This document shows positions 34,676 through 43,760 of a DNA stretch of 64,000 nt, piece after piece. The position numbers were made by a program, and so were the translations under genes. The DNA lies in contig JAUJOZ010000013.1 in assembly GCA_030447415.1 (NCBI GenBank), forward strand, positions 17,025 through 81,024. The letters run 5' to 3'. The DNA is from Thermomicrobiales bacterium. GTDB taxonomy: Bacteria; Chloroflexota; Chloroflexia; Thermomicrobiales; UBA6265. How positions within the stretch are numbered: position 1 is the first letter of the stretch; each line of letters begins with the position of its first letter. The notes below the pieces were generated by a model. That model was given only the letters and a program-made list of their open reading frames with translations. It was not told the DNA's origin and ran no database searches.

Positions 34676-35173
34676 ATGGGCATCTTGACCGAGGAGATGC
34701 GGCGGGTGGTGGACGAGCAACGGCTGGGGTTCGCCGCTACCGTCTGTCCGGACGGCACCCCTAACCTCTCGCCGAAGGGGACGACCGCCGTCTGGGACGA
34801 TGACCACCTCATCTTCGCCGACATCCGCTCGCCGGGCACGGTCGAGAATCTGCGCCACAACCCCGCGATCGAGATCAACGTCGTCGACCCGATCCTCCGC
34901 AAGGGCTACCGCTTCAAGGGCACGGCGACCGTGCTGACCGAGGGGCCGCAATTCGACGCCGCCGTCGCCCGCTACCGGCAGCGGGGGACGCGCAACCCGA
35001 TCCGGTCCGTGGTCCTCATCAAGGTCGAGCGGGTCCTCCTCCTCGTCTCGCCTGCCTGCGACCTCGGCCTGACCGAGGCTGAGGTCCGTCAACGCTGGCG
35101 GCGTCACCTCGACAGTCTCCACGCCGCCGGACACAGTTCGCCTCCGGCTCAGCGCTCGGCCCGGGTCACCTAG
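34676..35173 (+). CDS. Pyridoxamine 5'-phosphate oxidase-like FMN-binding protein
   Basis: 165 aa from the ATG at 34676 with GAGGAGG upstream. The split-barrel fold is evident: MRRVVDEQRLGFAATVCPDGTPNLSPKGT, HLIFADIRSPGTVENLRHNPAIEINVVDP, RKGYRFKGTATVL. These proteins bind FMN or F420, or act as heme-related reductases; the substrate is not clear. The TAG stop is followed at once by CGCGTGTCCGCAACC, an IS-end-like sequence. Confidence 0.82.
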   Translation: MGILTEEMRRVVDEQRLGFAATVCPDGTPNLSPKGTTAVWDDDHLIFADIRSPGTVENLRHNPAIEINVVDPILRKGYRFKGTATVLTEGPQFDAAVARYRQRGTRNPIRSVVLIKVERVLLLVSPACDLGLTEAEVRQRWRRHLDSLHAAGHSSPPAQRSARVT

Positions 35174-35331
35174 CGCGTGTCCGCAACCCCATTGACGGGC
35201 CACGCTGTGGGGCGGAGACAGGGGGAGTGCGCCGACACGACGTGGGAACGTCGTCGCCCACTGCTCCCGCGCCAGAAGCCATCTACCGGCCGCTCAGCAT
35301 GGTCGGCGGGACCGGGGAAAGGGGGCAACAG

Positions 35332-35670
35332 GTGGTAAAGGTGATCGCGCTCCTCCCCCGCCGGGCCGACCTCAGCCGGGAGGAGTTCGAGCGATACGCC
35401 CGCGAGACGCACACGCCCCTGGTGGCGCAGTTTCCCGGGCTGCGGCGCCTGGTCCGCAACTTCGTGCGTTCGGACCCGCACGGCCCCGCGCCCGCCTACG
35501 ACGCCGTCTTCGAAGTCTGGTTCGACGACGCGGCGGCGATGCGGGCCGCGTTTGCCTCCCCACAAGGGCAGGCGGAGATCGCCGACGGCCCGAACTTCCT
35601 CGACCTGGCGCGGTTCCAGCTCCTGGTCGTGCAGGAGGAGGACGTGCCACCGGCGAGGGACGCTTCCTGA
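35332..35670 (+). CDS. EthD-domain protein
   Basis: 112 aa from a GTG at 35332 (an ATG at 35299 is the alternative). The ferredoxin-like EthD domain is VKVIALLPRRADLSREEFERYARETHTPLVAQFPGLRRLVRNFV, followed by YDAVFEVWFDDAAAMRAAFASPQGQ. The His in ETHTPL is the conserved family residue. The family is associated with ring-cleavage and ether-degrading pathways, but no such genes are nearby. Confidence 0.83.
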   Translation: MVKVIALLPRRADLSREEFERYARETHTPLVAQFPGLRRLVRNFVRSDPHGPAPAYDAVFEVWFDDAAAMRAAFASPQGQAEIADGPNFLDLARFQLLVVQEEDVPPARDAS

Positions 35671-36127
35671 GCCGCAAGCGCTCGGCTGTGCCATGTGCTG
35701 TTAGCCCCCGCCGTCGAGTCGTTCGGTCTACGGGCCAAGCGCAACCGCCGGTGTGCAGACACGTGGTAGTGATCGGTCAACGCTGATTTGCTTCCCCGAC
35801 CTGAGCTGTTTCGGTTCATGGCGGCCACGGCTCCGGGCACAGGTAGCAGATCAGGGATGACGGCCCACGAGAGCGTCTCGGCATGCCGACGCAGCGCGGC
35901 CAGCGATCGACGTCAAGCGGGACCTGGTGGCACTGCGTCCGCTGCCCTGCGACTTGGCTCGCCTCGCCCACCGCTGGCCCGACGCCTTCGTGGTCAGCCG
36001 CACCCTCGGCGTTGGCCAGCCGACGCCGCTTGAGCAGGAGGCCCCGCCGAGCGGCGAACCACCCTGGAGCAGGGCGCTGCCGGACCTCGGCTCCCGAATC
36101 CTGATCCTCGGTCCCGCTGCCGGTCCG
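35671..36127. other. Gene-free region at the left edge of the phage-derived block
   Basis: About 450 bases with no supported gene. The left boundary of the prophage-like block should lie here, but no attachment-site duplication matching the right side was found by eye. Confidence 0.35.
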
Positions 36128-37807
36128 CTATACCTCCACCAGCGTCAACGCCACGATGCTCTCGCCCCACCGCCCGGCGTCGGCGGGCTTGGCGACCTCC
36201 TCGGCGATGCCGACGATCCGCACCTGCCGCACGTTCGGCGCCGCGTCGTGGTCGACGTCCTTGAACGGCACCGTCGCCCCACTTTCCCAGGCCGCCCAGA
36301 GGTCGGTCGCCAGTTGCCGCCCACCGCGGACCGACCGCCCCCTGTCGCGCTGGACCGCGCCGTCGCGAGCCTGAACCTTGAAGCTCCACCGCCGCCGTCG
36401 CGCCGGCGCGTCGAGCAGCTCGTACTCGGCCCAGCACCCCGTCAGCACCGGCGCCCAATCGACGACTGAGGCCCACCGCACCCGGAGCATCAGCCAGCGT
36501 GACGCCGCCGCGTTTCCGGCCAGGGTTGCCTCCAGCTCGTAGGCCCGTCCCGCCGTCAGCGTCAGTCCCCCGGTGCTCGCGGCCTCGACGAACGTTCGAC
36601 CCCCATCCACGGAGTAGTCCAGCGCCACGAAGACCGTGTCGACGCTCAGCTCGTTGCCCCTCACCTCGGGCGCGGCGAACGTCGCCCCCACCTTGCGCCA
36701 CGCCTTCAGCTTGTCCCGCTCTCCGCAATCGAGCAGGCTCGTCTTGAACTCCGCCGCCCCCTTGAGGTTGTGGAGCGAGACGGAGCGCCAGACCATGCGG
36801 TAGAGGTCGTAGGCGGTGCTCCCGTGGCGGAAGAGGACGAGGTCCTGGTTGCCGGCGCCTCCGGTGTGCATCGGCCACAGGCGCGTCTCGCCACCTCCCT
36901 CGGGGGCGAGATGGATCTGCCACCAACCGGAACCGTCGAACGCCCACGTCTCGGTGTCACCGCGGCGGTTGGTCATCGTCACGACCAAGCGGTTGCCGGC
37001 GACGGTGGCGCCGTAGCAGTTCCGCCCCTCCAGCCCGACCGCGCGCCAGCCGTCACGTTGCGAGCTCGGGTTGAACTCCTGCACGTGATTGTTGAGCCAT
37101 GTGTAGAGCCGGCCACCATAAGACAGGAGGAAGGCGAAGTCGTCGTCGGCCGCCCAGATGCCGTTGGTGAAGAACGGCCCCGGGTCCTGGCTCCAGGTCG
37201 CCGGCACGCTCTGGTCGCCGGCAACGCCGGGGTCGTCCGGCTTGGCCGCGATCGGCCGGCCGCCGAGGGTCCAGAGCGAGGTGCGGGTCGCGATCGCGAC
37301 CTTGCCCCCCAAGCGGGCGACGCGCACGATCGGCGCGTCGAGCGGCCGGGTCAGGATGCTCGTCCCCAGTGCCCCGCCGGTCATCTTCAGCAGGTCGGCG
37401 TCCTTGGTCGTCGGGTCCCCGTAGACCAGCGCGCCGCCGTAGCCCGTGCCGTGGCGGCCCTTCACCCCCGCTTGCAGCGTCTGCCCCGTCCCGGCCGGCA
37501 CGGCGCCCTGCCCGGTGCCGAAGAGGAGGATGTCCCGGGTCGTGCCACAGAGCACGGCGAGGTCGCCCTGGTAGTGGGTGAGGTCGGTGATGACGACGCC
37601 GGGACCGAAATCATAGACCAACCCGAGCGTCTCCCATGCCGCGGCCGTGAGCAGCGCCGTCCGGTAGAGGTAGCGTCCGTTGGCGACGTAGGCGCGGTCC
37701 CCGACCACCGCCTGGGGCATCCGCAGGTTGGAGGAGGGCGGGTTGTTGGGCGCGGCAAGCGTCGCGTCGGCGAAGACCGTCTCGGCCGGCCACGGCTCCA
37801 CCCCCTG
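36128..37807 (-). CDS. Phage tail-type protein, C-terminal part (after the insertion)
   Basis: About 559 residues from GVEPWPAETVF on. The first two-thirds look like a beta-propeller or sheet-rich shaft (YQGDLAVLCGTTRDILLFGTG, VGDRAYVANGRYLYRTALLT). The C-terminal third (SVDTVFVALDYSVDGGRTFVEAA, AYELEATLAGNAAASRWLMLRVRW, VQRDRGRSVRGGRQLATDLW) resembles minor tail/receptor-binding proteins of siphophages. No start codon fits the N-terminus; the sequence is contiguous in sense with the fragment at 46906-47111, whose last codon completes in frame. Confidence 0.6.
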   Translation of the reverse strand, partial: QGVEPWPAETVFADATLAAPNNPPSSNLRMPQAVVGDRAYVANGRYLYRTALLTAAAWETLGLVYDFGPGVVITDLTHYQGDLAVLCGTTRDILLFGTGQGAVPAGTGQTLQAGVKGRHGTGYGGALVYGDPTTKDADLLKMTGGALGTSILTRPLDAPIVRVARLGGKVAIATRTSLWTLGGRPIAAKPDDPGVAGDQSVPATWSQDPGPFFTNGIWAADDDFAFLLSYGGRLYTWLNNHVQEFNPSSQRDGWRAVGLEGRNCYGATVAGNRLVVTMTNRRGDTETWAFDGSGWWQIHLAPEGGGETRLWPMHTGGAGNQDLVLFRHGSTAYDLYRMVWRSVSLHNLKGAAEFKTSLLDCGERDKLKAWRKVGATFAAPEVRGNELSVDTVFVALDYSVDGGRTFVEAASTGGLTLTAGRAYELEATLAGNAAASRWLMLRVRWASVVDWAPVLTGCWAEYELLDAPARRRRWSFKVQARDGAVQRDRGRSVRGGRQLATDLWAAWESGATVPFKDVDHDAAPNVRQVRIVGIAEEVAKPADAGRWGESIVALTLVEV

Positions 37808-38065
37808 GATAAAGTAACCAACTGGGGACAATGGGGCCAATGCGCATTCTTACGACGGCGTGGGCCTCTTGGCGGTGGCACGGGGAATACGGGGCATTGC
37901 GGAGGGGCAAATCGGCCCCCGCCACTAGGTTGCGTACGAAGGACGCCGTGCCGTCTTGCGTCCACCCCGATTGTTGCGCCGCCCGGCAGCAGCACACCGG
38001 CATGCTAGCCGGCGCGTCAAGGTCAAGATCGCGGGTTTGACGGGCTTCGCTCGCGCGCTCGCACC

Positions 38066-38284
38066 ATGCGTCCGGGGTTCGTGCTGGTGGGGCAACCGCC
38101 CGCGCGCCGCGTGGCTGGCGCCTCGGGCCGGGCGCCCTACCAGCGCCGCCCGCCGGGTCACCTGACGGAGACGGAGCGCCGCGCGATCCGCGCCCTCGCC
38201 GCCTCGCGCAGCCTGCGCGACCTGGCCGCCGCGTCCGGCGTCAGCCACGAGCCATGCGGGCCGGCGAGTGCACGACGCAGTTAG
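38066..38284 (+). CDS. Possible small helix-turn-helix protein (truncated)
   Basis: 72 aa. GHLTETERRAIRALAASRSLRDLAAASGVSHE is a helix-turn-helix of the kind used by small phage or transposon regulators; after SHE the expected TVRRVL helix is lost, perhaps by frameshift. There is no clear ribosome site. Confidence 0.35.
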   Translation: MRPGFVLVGQPPARRVAGASGRAPYQRRPPGHLTETERRAIRALAASRSLRDLAAASGVSHEPCGPASARRS

Positions 38285-38864
38285 GCGCCTCGGTAGCACG
38301 ATCGAGTCAGTGGCGCCGGTCATACTCGCCAATCGGGCTATTGACGCGTGGTGTATGGTGGATCCATTCCGGTAGTCCGATGGCGCCTCGCGTGATGCGC
38401 CAGGGGAGAGCCCGCCGGTGGCACGGGTCCCTAGGTCGACTATTGGAACGTCCGCCACGGCGGTCACCGGACACCTTGCCGCTTCTGATGCCCGAGCAAT
38501 TAAGGAGGGCGTGCTTAGCGTTCGTCGACCGGGATGGGAGCAGGGGGGCGCTTGATGGCTGGCCTAGTGGTCGAGCAAGCGCGCTTCGCGCGAGGCGAGA
38601 GTGGGCGCGGGGTCAGCAAGGAAAGCGGCCGCCGTCGCTTCCTGCGGCGGGAATTCCACGGCCGACGAAGGCCGCCCCCCGAGGCACCCTCGATTTCGTG
38701 GCAACCGAGGACTCGCCCGCGATCGCCCCCAGGCGAGCAACCGGACGACCCGATCTCGCTGTTTCGCTACCGTTGCCAGGACGTCTCGGCGTGGTGATCG
38801 CTGCGGTCCAGGATCCCGCGAACGGGCGTCGTGCGCGAGACTCGATTGACGAAGGAGGAACGCC
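38285..38864. other. Gene-free region upstream of the cell-wall hydrolase
   Basis: About 580 bases without a supported gene. Only the AAGGAGGA site at its right end, belonging to the hydrolase, is notable. Confidence 0.4.
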
Positions 38865-40139
38865 GTGGCGCCCCTGACGTTCCCAGCAGGCACGGTCACC
38901 ACCGACCGACCCGGACCCGGGAACAACCCGTACGGAATCCCATGGACCAACGTCTCACGCTGGGAGCCCTTGTTCACCCAGGCCGCCGGGGAGGCGCACG
39001 TTCCGCCCCAGCTCATTGCCGCGATGGCCGTGGTCGAGAGCGACGCCAACCAGTACCGCACCCTCCAGCGGACCGGGACCCCCGACGAGGTGATCGGCGC
39101 CGTCGACAACCTCGACCCGCACCCCTCGATCGGCATCATGCAGGTCAAGCCGTTCTTCCACCAGGCCACCCTGCCCGACGCGGACGTCTTCACGCCGGAG
39201 GGCAACATCCGCCTTGGTGCGCGGCTAATGCGGATCTTCATCGACCAGACGGGGTCGTGGGAGAATGCCATCCGCGAGAAGTACCACCCGGGCGTCTCCC
39301 CGAACGGGACCACCCCGCAGATGTACGTCGACACGATCAACGCCCTCATGGCCGAAATGGGGGGGACCGGAGGGGACGGGGCGTCGTGCCCGCCCTTCGC
39401 CGCCCCGGCGTTAGAGGGGACCTTGAAGGTGGTCAACGAGTTGGTGTTCCATCCGGCCAGACAAACCGTCCGATCTAAGGTGAACGGCCTGAATGCCCGC
39501 CAGTTCGCAAACACGCAAGCGTGCCTGACCCGGGCGCCGCTGCACACCGGCGAGACGATCAACGTCCTCTACTGGGTTCGGGGCGAGGCGGTCGGAGGGG
39601 AGGACCGCTGGTGGGTGGCCGAGGACGGCGCCCGGATTTGGTCCGGCGGAACGCACGAAACGCCCGACGTGGCGGGCCCCGATCTTTCCCGGACGGCGAC
39701 GCTCGTTGAGGCGATGCGGGCGGCCGGCATGTGCGTCAGTCAGGGGCCGTTCGAGAGTTTCTCGCACGCCATCTGCGACTGCTACGACTTCGCCGTCCCG
39801 GTCGGCACGCCGCTCCCCGCGCTGGCCCGGGGGGAGGTCGTCGAGGCACGGTTTGTGGCCGAAGACGCGATCGGCGATCCGGACTTCGTCTATCGTCCGG
39901 GCAAGGTGACGGTCCGGTCGACGGACGGGTTCGGCGACCACGTCTACGCCCACCTGTCGCGGATCGACGTGGGGGTGGGGCAGGTCCTGGAGGCGGGCAC
40001 GCTGCTTGGCCTGTCGGGCGATCGGAACGGCCCCCACCTCCACCTCCAGCTCGACGGCGGGCATTCCCCGGCCGGGCTCAACCTGACTCAGATCCTCGCG
40101 GCCGCAGGCTTTGACGTGAACGCCTTCCCGCGCTGCTAA
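38865..40139 (+). CDS. Lytic transglycosylase (SLT) plus M23 peptidase cell-wall hydrolase
   Basis: 424 aa from a GTG at 38865 with AAGGAGGA upstream. Residues ~25-165 are an SLT/lysozyme-like domain: WEPLFTQAAGEAHVPPQLIAAMAVVESDANQ, with the catalytic Glu in VVES, then PHPSIGIMQVKP and GARLMRIF. A linker follows, then an M23 endopeptidase-like barrel (about 300-415): HAICDCYDFAVPVGTPLPALARG, FGDHVYAHLSRIDV, GDRNGPHLHLQLDG (HxH zinc motif). No signal peptide is visible. Bifunctional SLT/M23 enzymes occur as phage endolysins and as conjugation wall hydrolases; the host element is unclear. Confidence 0.8.
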   Translation: MAPLTFPAGTVTTDRPGPGNNPYGIPWTNVSRWEPLFTQAAGEAHVPPQLIAAMAVVESDANQYRTLQRTGTPDEVIGAVDNLDPHPSIGIMQVKPFFHQATLPDADVFTPEGNIRLGARLMRIFIDQTGSWENAIREKYHPGVSPNGTTPQMYVDTINALMAEMGGTGGDGASCPPFAAPALEGTLKVVNELVFHPARQTVRSKVNGLNARQFANTQACLTRAPLHTGETINVLYWVRGEAVGGEDRWWVAEDGARIWSGGTHETPDVAGPDLSRTATLVEAMRAAGMCVSQGPFESFSHAICDCYDFAVPVGTPLPALARGEVVEARFVAEDAIGDPDFVYRPGKVTVRSTDGFGDHVYAHLSRIDVGVGQVLEAGTLLGLSGDRNGPHLHLQLDGGHSPAGLNLTQILAAAGFDVNAFPRC

Positions 40140-40208
40140 CTTCCGCGCTCCGACGTTTTCGCAGCGGTCATGGGCGTTGGAGCGGGACCGGGAGGAGGAA
40201 GGTCTGCG

Positions 40209-41540
40209 ATGCGTCGCCGCCGTTGCGTGGTGATCCTGCTCCTTGTCTTGCTGCCCCTGGTTCCTCGATCCGGGGCCGCCCAAGGCTCGTGGCTGGATGG
40301 CGGGCAGGTGGATTGGAACGCCCCCGGCGCGGTGGTGCCGTCCGCGCCGCGGCCACTCGGTCCCGTGGATTCACCTTGCGAGGACCTGGTGCGGCCGGCG
40401 GAGACGGGCGAGGACGATGCGGTGGCGGCGCAGGGGTGGCGGCTTTTCTCCGCCTACCAGCGGGGGTGGGGGATCACCCTGGTGAGCGGCTTCGTCGGCT
40501 TCGACGCCCAGTGCCGGCCCGTGCCCTACCAACAGTTCGTGTTCGTCGACGGGGTGTTTGCCGGGACGCTGGCCCCCGAGCCGGTGGTGCCGCGAACCGA
40601 CGGCGCGATCACCGACGCCGCGATCACGGCGGCCGATCGCTTGTACGCGGTTTACTCGCGGTATGCCCCGACGGACCCGCTTTGCTGCCCGTCCGGCGAG
40701 GCGGTGGTGACGTTCGCGGTTGAACGGACGGCCGCCGGGCCGGTCGTCGTGCCGGAGTTGGAGGGGGCGGCGGCTCCCGCAGCCCCGGCAACGCCCGCCG
40801 CGGTCCCGACGGTTGCGGTGTGCGTCAGCCTCGGCACGGGCGGGGACGAGTTGGCCCTCGTCGAATGGACGGCCGAGGAGATCGCCGCCCACGAGGCCCG
40901 CGCCGGCGCGGTCAGCCGGCCGCACCCCGCGACGGGGACCTGCACGGACCCGGCGGGGTTGCCGGTGCTCAGGGAGTTTCTTGGGGGCTTCTCGTGGGTC
41001 TGTTTGCGGACGTTCGACGGGCGTTGGTACGGTCCGGCCTGGACGGCGGAGACCTACCTGCCCGTGGACGCGGTGCCGCCGGACCCGGCGATCGGGGGGT
41101 GCCCGCAACCGCGGGACGAGTCGATCCCGTCGCCCCCGGACGCCGAGCAGGCGGCGGCGACCGCCGTGTACCTGTCGCGCTTGGAGGTGGCCGGCGACCT
41201 CGAGACCCTCTACGCGTGGCTTCATCCCGACGCCCAAGCGGTCGTGCCCGAGGCGGCGGTTGCCGGCTGGTACCGGGAGGAGTGGCTGCCGCGCGGTCCC
41301 GAGGCGATCGGCGTGACGGGTGTCGACATCGGGCAGTGGACGTGGCCAGTGACGGGGATGACGTACCCGCGCACGGCGGAGATCGCCTTCGAGCAGGCGT
41401 TCGCCGACGGCTCGGTAGTCAGCGACGTCCTGCGATTAGTCCAGGACGACCAGGGGGTCTGGCGCTGGTTCTTCGGCCGCGATGCCGGGTTCGTCGAGGA
41501 GCAGATCGACCGTTTCGTCGACGGGGGGGCCGGCGGTTAG
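40209..41540 (+). CDS. LppP/LprE-like secreted protein
   Basis: 443 aa from the ATG at 40209 (GGAGGAGGA upstream). A signal peptide (MRRRRCVVILLLVLLPLVP) is followed by CEDLVRPAETGEDDAVAAQGWRLFSAYQRGWG, CRPVPYQQFVFVDGVFAGTLAPEP, which fits the LppP/LprE domain of actinobacterial and Chloroflexota exported proteins. The C-terminal ~120 residues (ETLYAWLHPDAQAVVPEAAVAGWYREEWLP) form a separate NTF2-like domain. It lies 69 bases after the wall hydrolase and is probably co-transcribed; a role at the cell envelope is likely. Confidence 0.6.
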   Translation: MRRRRCVVILLLVLLPLVPRSGAAQGSWLDGGQVDWNAPGAVVPSAPRPLGPVDSPCEDLVRPAETGEDDAVAAQGWRLFSAYQRGWGITLVSGFVGFDAQCRPVPYQQFVFVDGVFAGTLAPEPVVPRTDGAITDAAITAADRLYAVYSRYAPTDPLCCPSGEAVVTFAVERTAAGPVVVPELEGAAAPAAPATPAAVPTVAVCVSLGTGGDELALVEWTAEEIAAHEARAGAVSRPHPATGTCTDPAGLPVLREFLGGFSWVCLRTFDGRWYGPAWTAETYLPVDAVPPDPAIGGCPQPRDESIPSPPDAEQAAATAVYLSRLEVAGDLETLYAWLHPDAQAVVPEAAVAGWYREEWLPRGPEAIGVTGVDIGQWTWPVTGMTYPRTAEIAFEQAFADGSVVSDVLRLVQDDQGVWRWFFGRDAGFVEEQIDRFVDGGAGG

Positions 41541-41892
41541 CGGCCGCCCTTGATCTTCCCGAAACCGAGGCGATGCTCGGGGCCTGCCTCCGAACCAGCC
41601 GCCGTGGTGGGATCCGGCTCCGCCGGGAGGAACGAATGGATTGCTCGGGGAAGGCGGCCACAGCGGAGCGCGCATTGCTCACCCCTCAAGTCGGGGACGG
41701 GTGCTGGAAACGTGTCGCTCGACGAGCCCCGGACCCGCTTGGCGCCAATCTGTCGTGCGTCGCCGCCGCTTGGCCCCGGCCGTCGGCACGCGGACGGTAC
41801 GTTTCCCTCCTGCTCGCGCGCGGTGGTCCTCCCGAGGCGAATCACGCTTGCGGGTAACCGAACGATGTTCGGCGGGAGAGGAGGAGGCAAGC
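41541..41892. other. Gene-free spacer before gene X
   Basis: About 350 bases with no supported gene. It ends with the AGGAGG ribosome site of gene X. An AT-richer TTGCGGGTAACCGAACGATG stretch near 41848 may belong to a promoter. Confidence 0.35.
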
Positions 41893-42151
41893 ATGGCCAG
41901 GAAAGGCGACCACGCCCTCGTGCAGGAAACGCCGTTTCAGACCGTCGCGTCCTATCCCAGGCGCCACGGGGTGACCTTCAGCCCCTCGGCGTCTCGCTCG
42001 CGCCTCGCCATCGTCGACGGCGGAAGGCGCTACGAGGTGCGGCTCACCGCCGAGGGGGAGGTCCACTACAGCCTCGACGGCGGCAGGCAGTGGCGCCCCA
42101 TCGAACCCCTCGTCGATACGTGCACCGGCGAGGTGCCGCCGCCCTTCCTTA
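41893..42151 (+). pseudogene. Gene X, 5' part (interrupted by the IS element)
   Basis: The ATG at 41893 has AGGAGG eight bases upstream and opens 86 codons of beta-rich sequence (FQTVASYPRRHGVTFSPS, RLAIVDGGRRYEVRLTAEGE, VHYSLDGGRQWRPIEPL) up to PPPFL. The IS starts at 42152. Removing the IS and one TTA joins it in frame to 43761-43960 (PPPFL-SFDRLRRG). The whole protein would be about 150 aa. I recognise no family. It is coupled to the patatin gene downstream. Confidence 0.65.
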
Positions 42152-42168
42152 GAGCGTGTTTCAAAACC
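42152..42168. repeat. Left inverted repeat of the IS element
   Basis: GAGCGTGTTTCAAAACC, preceded by the target copy TTA. It matches the reverse complement of 43744-43760 at 15 of 17 positions. Confidence 0.88.
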
Positions 42169-42196
42169 GGGGCAGGAGAGTTGCTGGGTCCTCGGC

Positions 42197-43011
42197 ATGA
42201 GCGCCCGACTTGTCCCCGACGACCTCTGGGAAGCCATGGAACCCCTCTTGCCGGAGGAACCGCCCAAGCCCAAGGGCGGTAGACCGCGCATCCCCGACCG
42301 TGCCGCGCTCGGCGGCATCGTCTTCGTCTTACGAACCGGGTGCCCGTGACGGCTCTTGCCCAAGGAGTTGGGCTGCGGCAGCGGGACGACGTGCTGGCGC
42401 CGCTTGCGCGACTGGCAGGAGGCCGGCGTTTGGGAACGCTTGCACACGAGGCTGCTGAACTGGCTGGGCGATGAGGTCGCCGTCGACTGGTCGCGGGCGA
42501 GCGTGGACTCCCTGAGCGTGCGGGCTAAAAGGGGGGTGGACAGACGGGTCCGAACCCGACCGACCGCGGCAAAGCCGGCTCTAAGTACCACCTGATCGTC
42601 GACCGCAACGGCATCCCTTTGGCCGTCCGGCTCTCCGGGGCCAACGCCCACGACGCCACGCACCTGCTCCCGCTGATCGACGCGATCCCCCCGATCATCG
42701 GTCCCCGCGGACGGCCCGGGCGGCCCCGGAGGCGCCCGGTCAAGCTGCACGGCGACAAGGCCTATGATTCCTCGCCCCTTCACCGCGCGCTGCGTGCTCG
42801 CGGCATTACCCCGCGCCTAGCTCACCGGCGGATCGACTCCAGCGAGCGGCTGGGGCGGCACCGCTGGGTTGTCGAGCGCACGCTCGCCTGGTTGCTGGGC
42901 TACCGCCGCCTAGGCGTGCGCTACGAGCGGCGGGCCGATCTCCTTCAAGGGTTGCTCCACCTGGCCTGCGCGCTGACTTGCCCCCACTTCCTTGCCTCCG
43001 CAAACGAGTGA
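42197..43011 (+). CDS. IS5-family DDE transposase (in-frame TGA and one frameshift)
   Basis: About 270 aa. The N-terminus DDLWEAMEPLLPEEPPKPKGGRPR is typical of the family. The catalytic DDE residues are in VDWSRASVDSL, KLHGDKAYDS and RWVVERTLAWLLGYRRL. TGA at 42347-42349 stands exactly where nearly all relatives have Trp (GCP-W-RLLP). At 42527-42536 the A4G6 run needs a seventh G to give AKRGGGQTGPNPTDRGKAGSK. Both may be base-calling errors; A4G6 could also be a slippery site. As written, it could not give a full transposase. Confidence 0.8.
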
Positions 43012-43090
43012 TGGACGCGGCTCGCGGCCGATAAGCCGAGCCCCTGCCTCGCCAGCGCGGTCTGGCCCGGCGTCGACGGGTATCATGGTG

Positions 43091-43106
43091 CCCCTGTCAC
43101 CAGGGG
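43091..43106. other. Hairpin between transposase and cargo gene
   Basis: CCCCTG (43091-43096), loop TCAC, CAGGGG (43101-43106). It sits just before the ribosome site of the acetyltransferase and may attenuate or separate expression of the two genes. Confidence 0.4.
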
Positions 43107-43123
43107 TCAGAGGGGAGGAGCCT

Positions 43124-43723
43124 GTGGAGGAGCGACGCGACGAGCGCCCGCCGATCAACGTCGAGGGCCACCTGGTGGCGCTGGGGCCGTTCCGGCACCA
43201 CCTGATCCCGACGTACCACCGATGGCACAACGATGTCGCGACCACGCGGACGTTCGCCCTCCCCCAGCCAACCACGCTCGAGCAGGAGGAGGCGTCCTAC
43301 GCCGAGCTGACAGCGGCCAAGGACATGGCCTTCTTCACGGTCTACGACCGCGCCTCCTGGCGCGCCGTCGGCACGACCTACCTCACAGACATCCACCACC
43401 GCCACCGTAGTGCCGAGTTCGGGGTCTTGATCGGCGAGGCGGCGCACCGGGAGCGGGGGTATGGCACGGAGACGGCCCGGCTCGTGCTCGACTACGCCTT
43501 CACGGCCCTCGGCCTCCACAGCGTCATGCTCACGGCGTACGAGTACAACCTGGTCGGTCGACGGGCCTACGAGAAGGCCGGCTTCCGGGAGTTTGGCCGC
43601 CGCCGCCAGAGTCATTGGATGGGCGGCCGCTGGTGGGACGAGATCTACATGGATTGCCTGGCGACGGAGTTCGCCAGCCCGGTGCTGGGCCAGGTCTTCG
43701 TGCCGGATGTGCCGCGGCCCTGA
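43124..43723 (+). CDS. GNAT-family acetyltransferase (RimJ/RimL-like), IS cargo
   Basis: 199 aa from a GTG at 43124 preceded by AGGGGAGGAG; an ATG at 43085 is the alternative. The GNAT fold is complete: HLVALGPFRHHLIPTYHRWHND, WRAVGTTYLTDIHHRHRSAEFGVLIGEAAHRERGYGTETARLVLDYAF with the acetyl-CoA motif RERGYGTE, and YEYNLVGRRAYEKAGFREFGR. RimJ/RimL relatives acetylate ribosomal proteins or small amines and some inactivate antibiotics. It lies wholly inside the IS ends, so it moves with the element. Confidence 0.85.
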   Translation: MEERRDERPPINVEGHLVALGPFRHHLIPTYHRWHNDVATTRTFALPQPTTLEQEEASYAELTAAKDMAFFTVYDRASWRAVGTTYLTDIHHRHRSAEFGVLIGEAAHRERGYGTETARLVLDYAFTALGLHSVMLTAYEYNLVGRRAYEKAGFREFGRRRQSHWMGGRWWDEIYMDCLATEFASPVLGQVFVPDVPRP

Positions 43724-43743
43724 GCGCGTGAGGGGTTCGGGCA

Positions 43744-43760
43744 GGTTTTGCAACGCGCTC
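43744..43760. repeat. Right inverted repeat of the IS element
   Basis: GGTTTTGCAACGCGCTC, followed by the second TTA target copy at 43761-43763. Confidence 0.88.

Larger units (their letters stand above)
42152..43760 (+). mobile_element. IS5-like insertion sequence with GNAT cargo gene
   Basis: A 1,609-bp element bounded by 17-bp imperfect inverted repeats (GAGCGYGTTKCAAAACC) and a TTA target duplication (42149-42151 and 43761-43763). It carries a DDE transposase (42197-43011) and, on the same strand, a GNAT acetyltransferase (43124-43723), both inside the ends. A 3-bp T-N-A duplication is usual for part of the IS5 family. The exact in-frame restoration of gene X on removal supports a recent, clean insertion. 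Confidence 0.88.
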
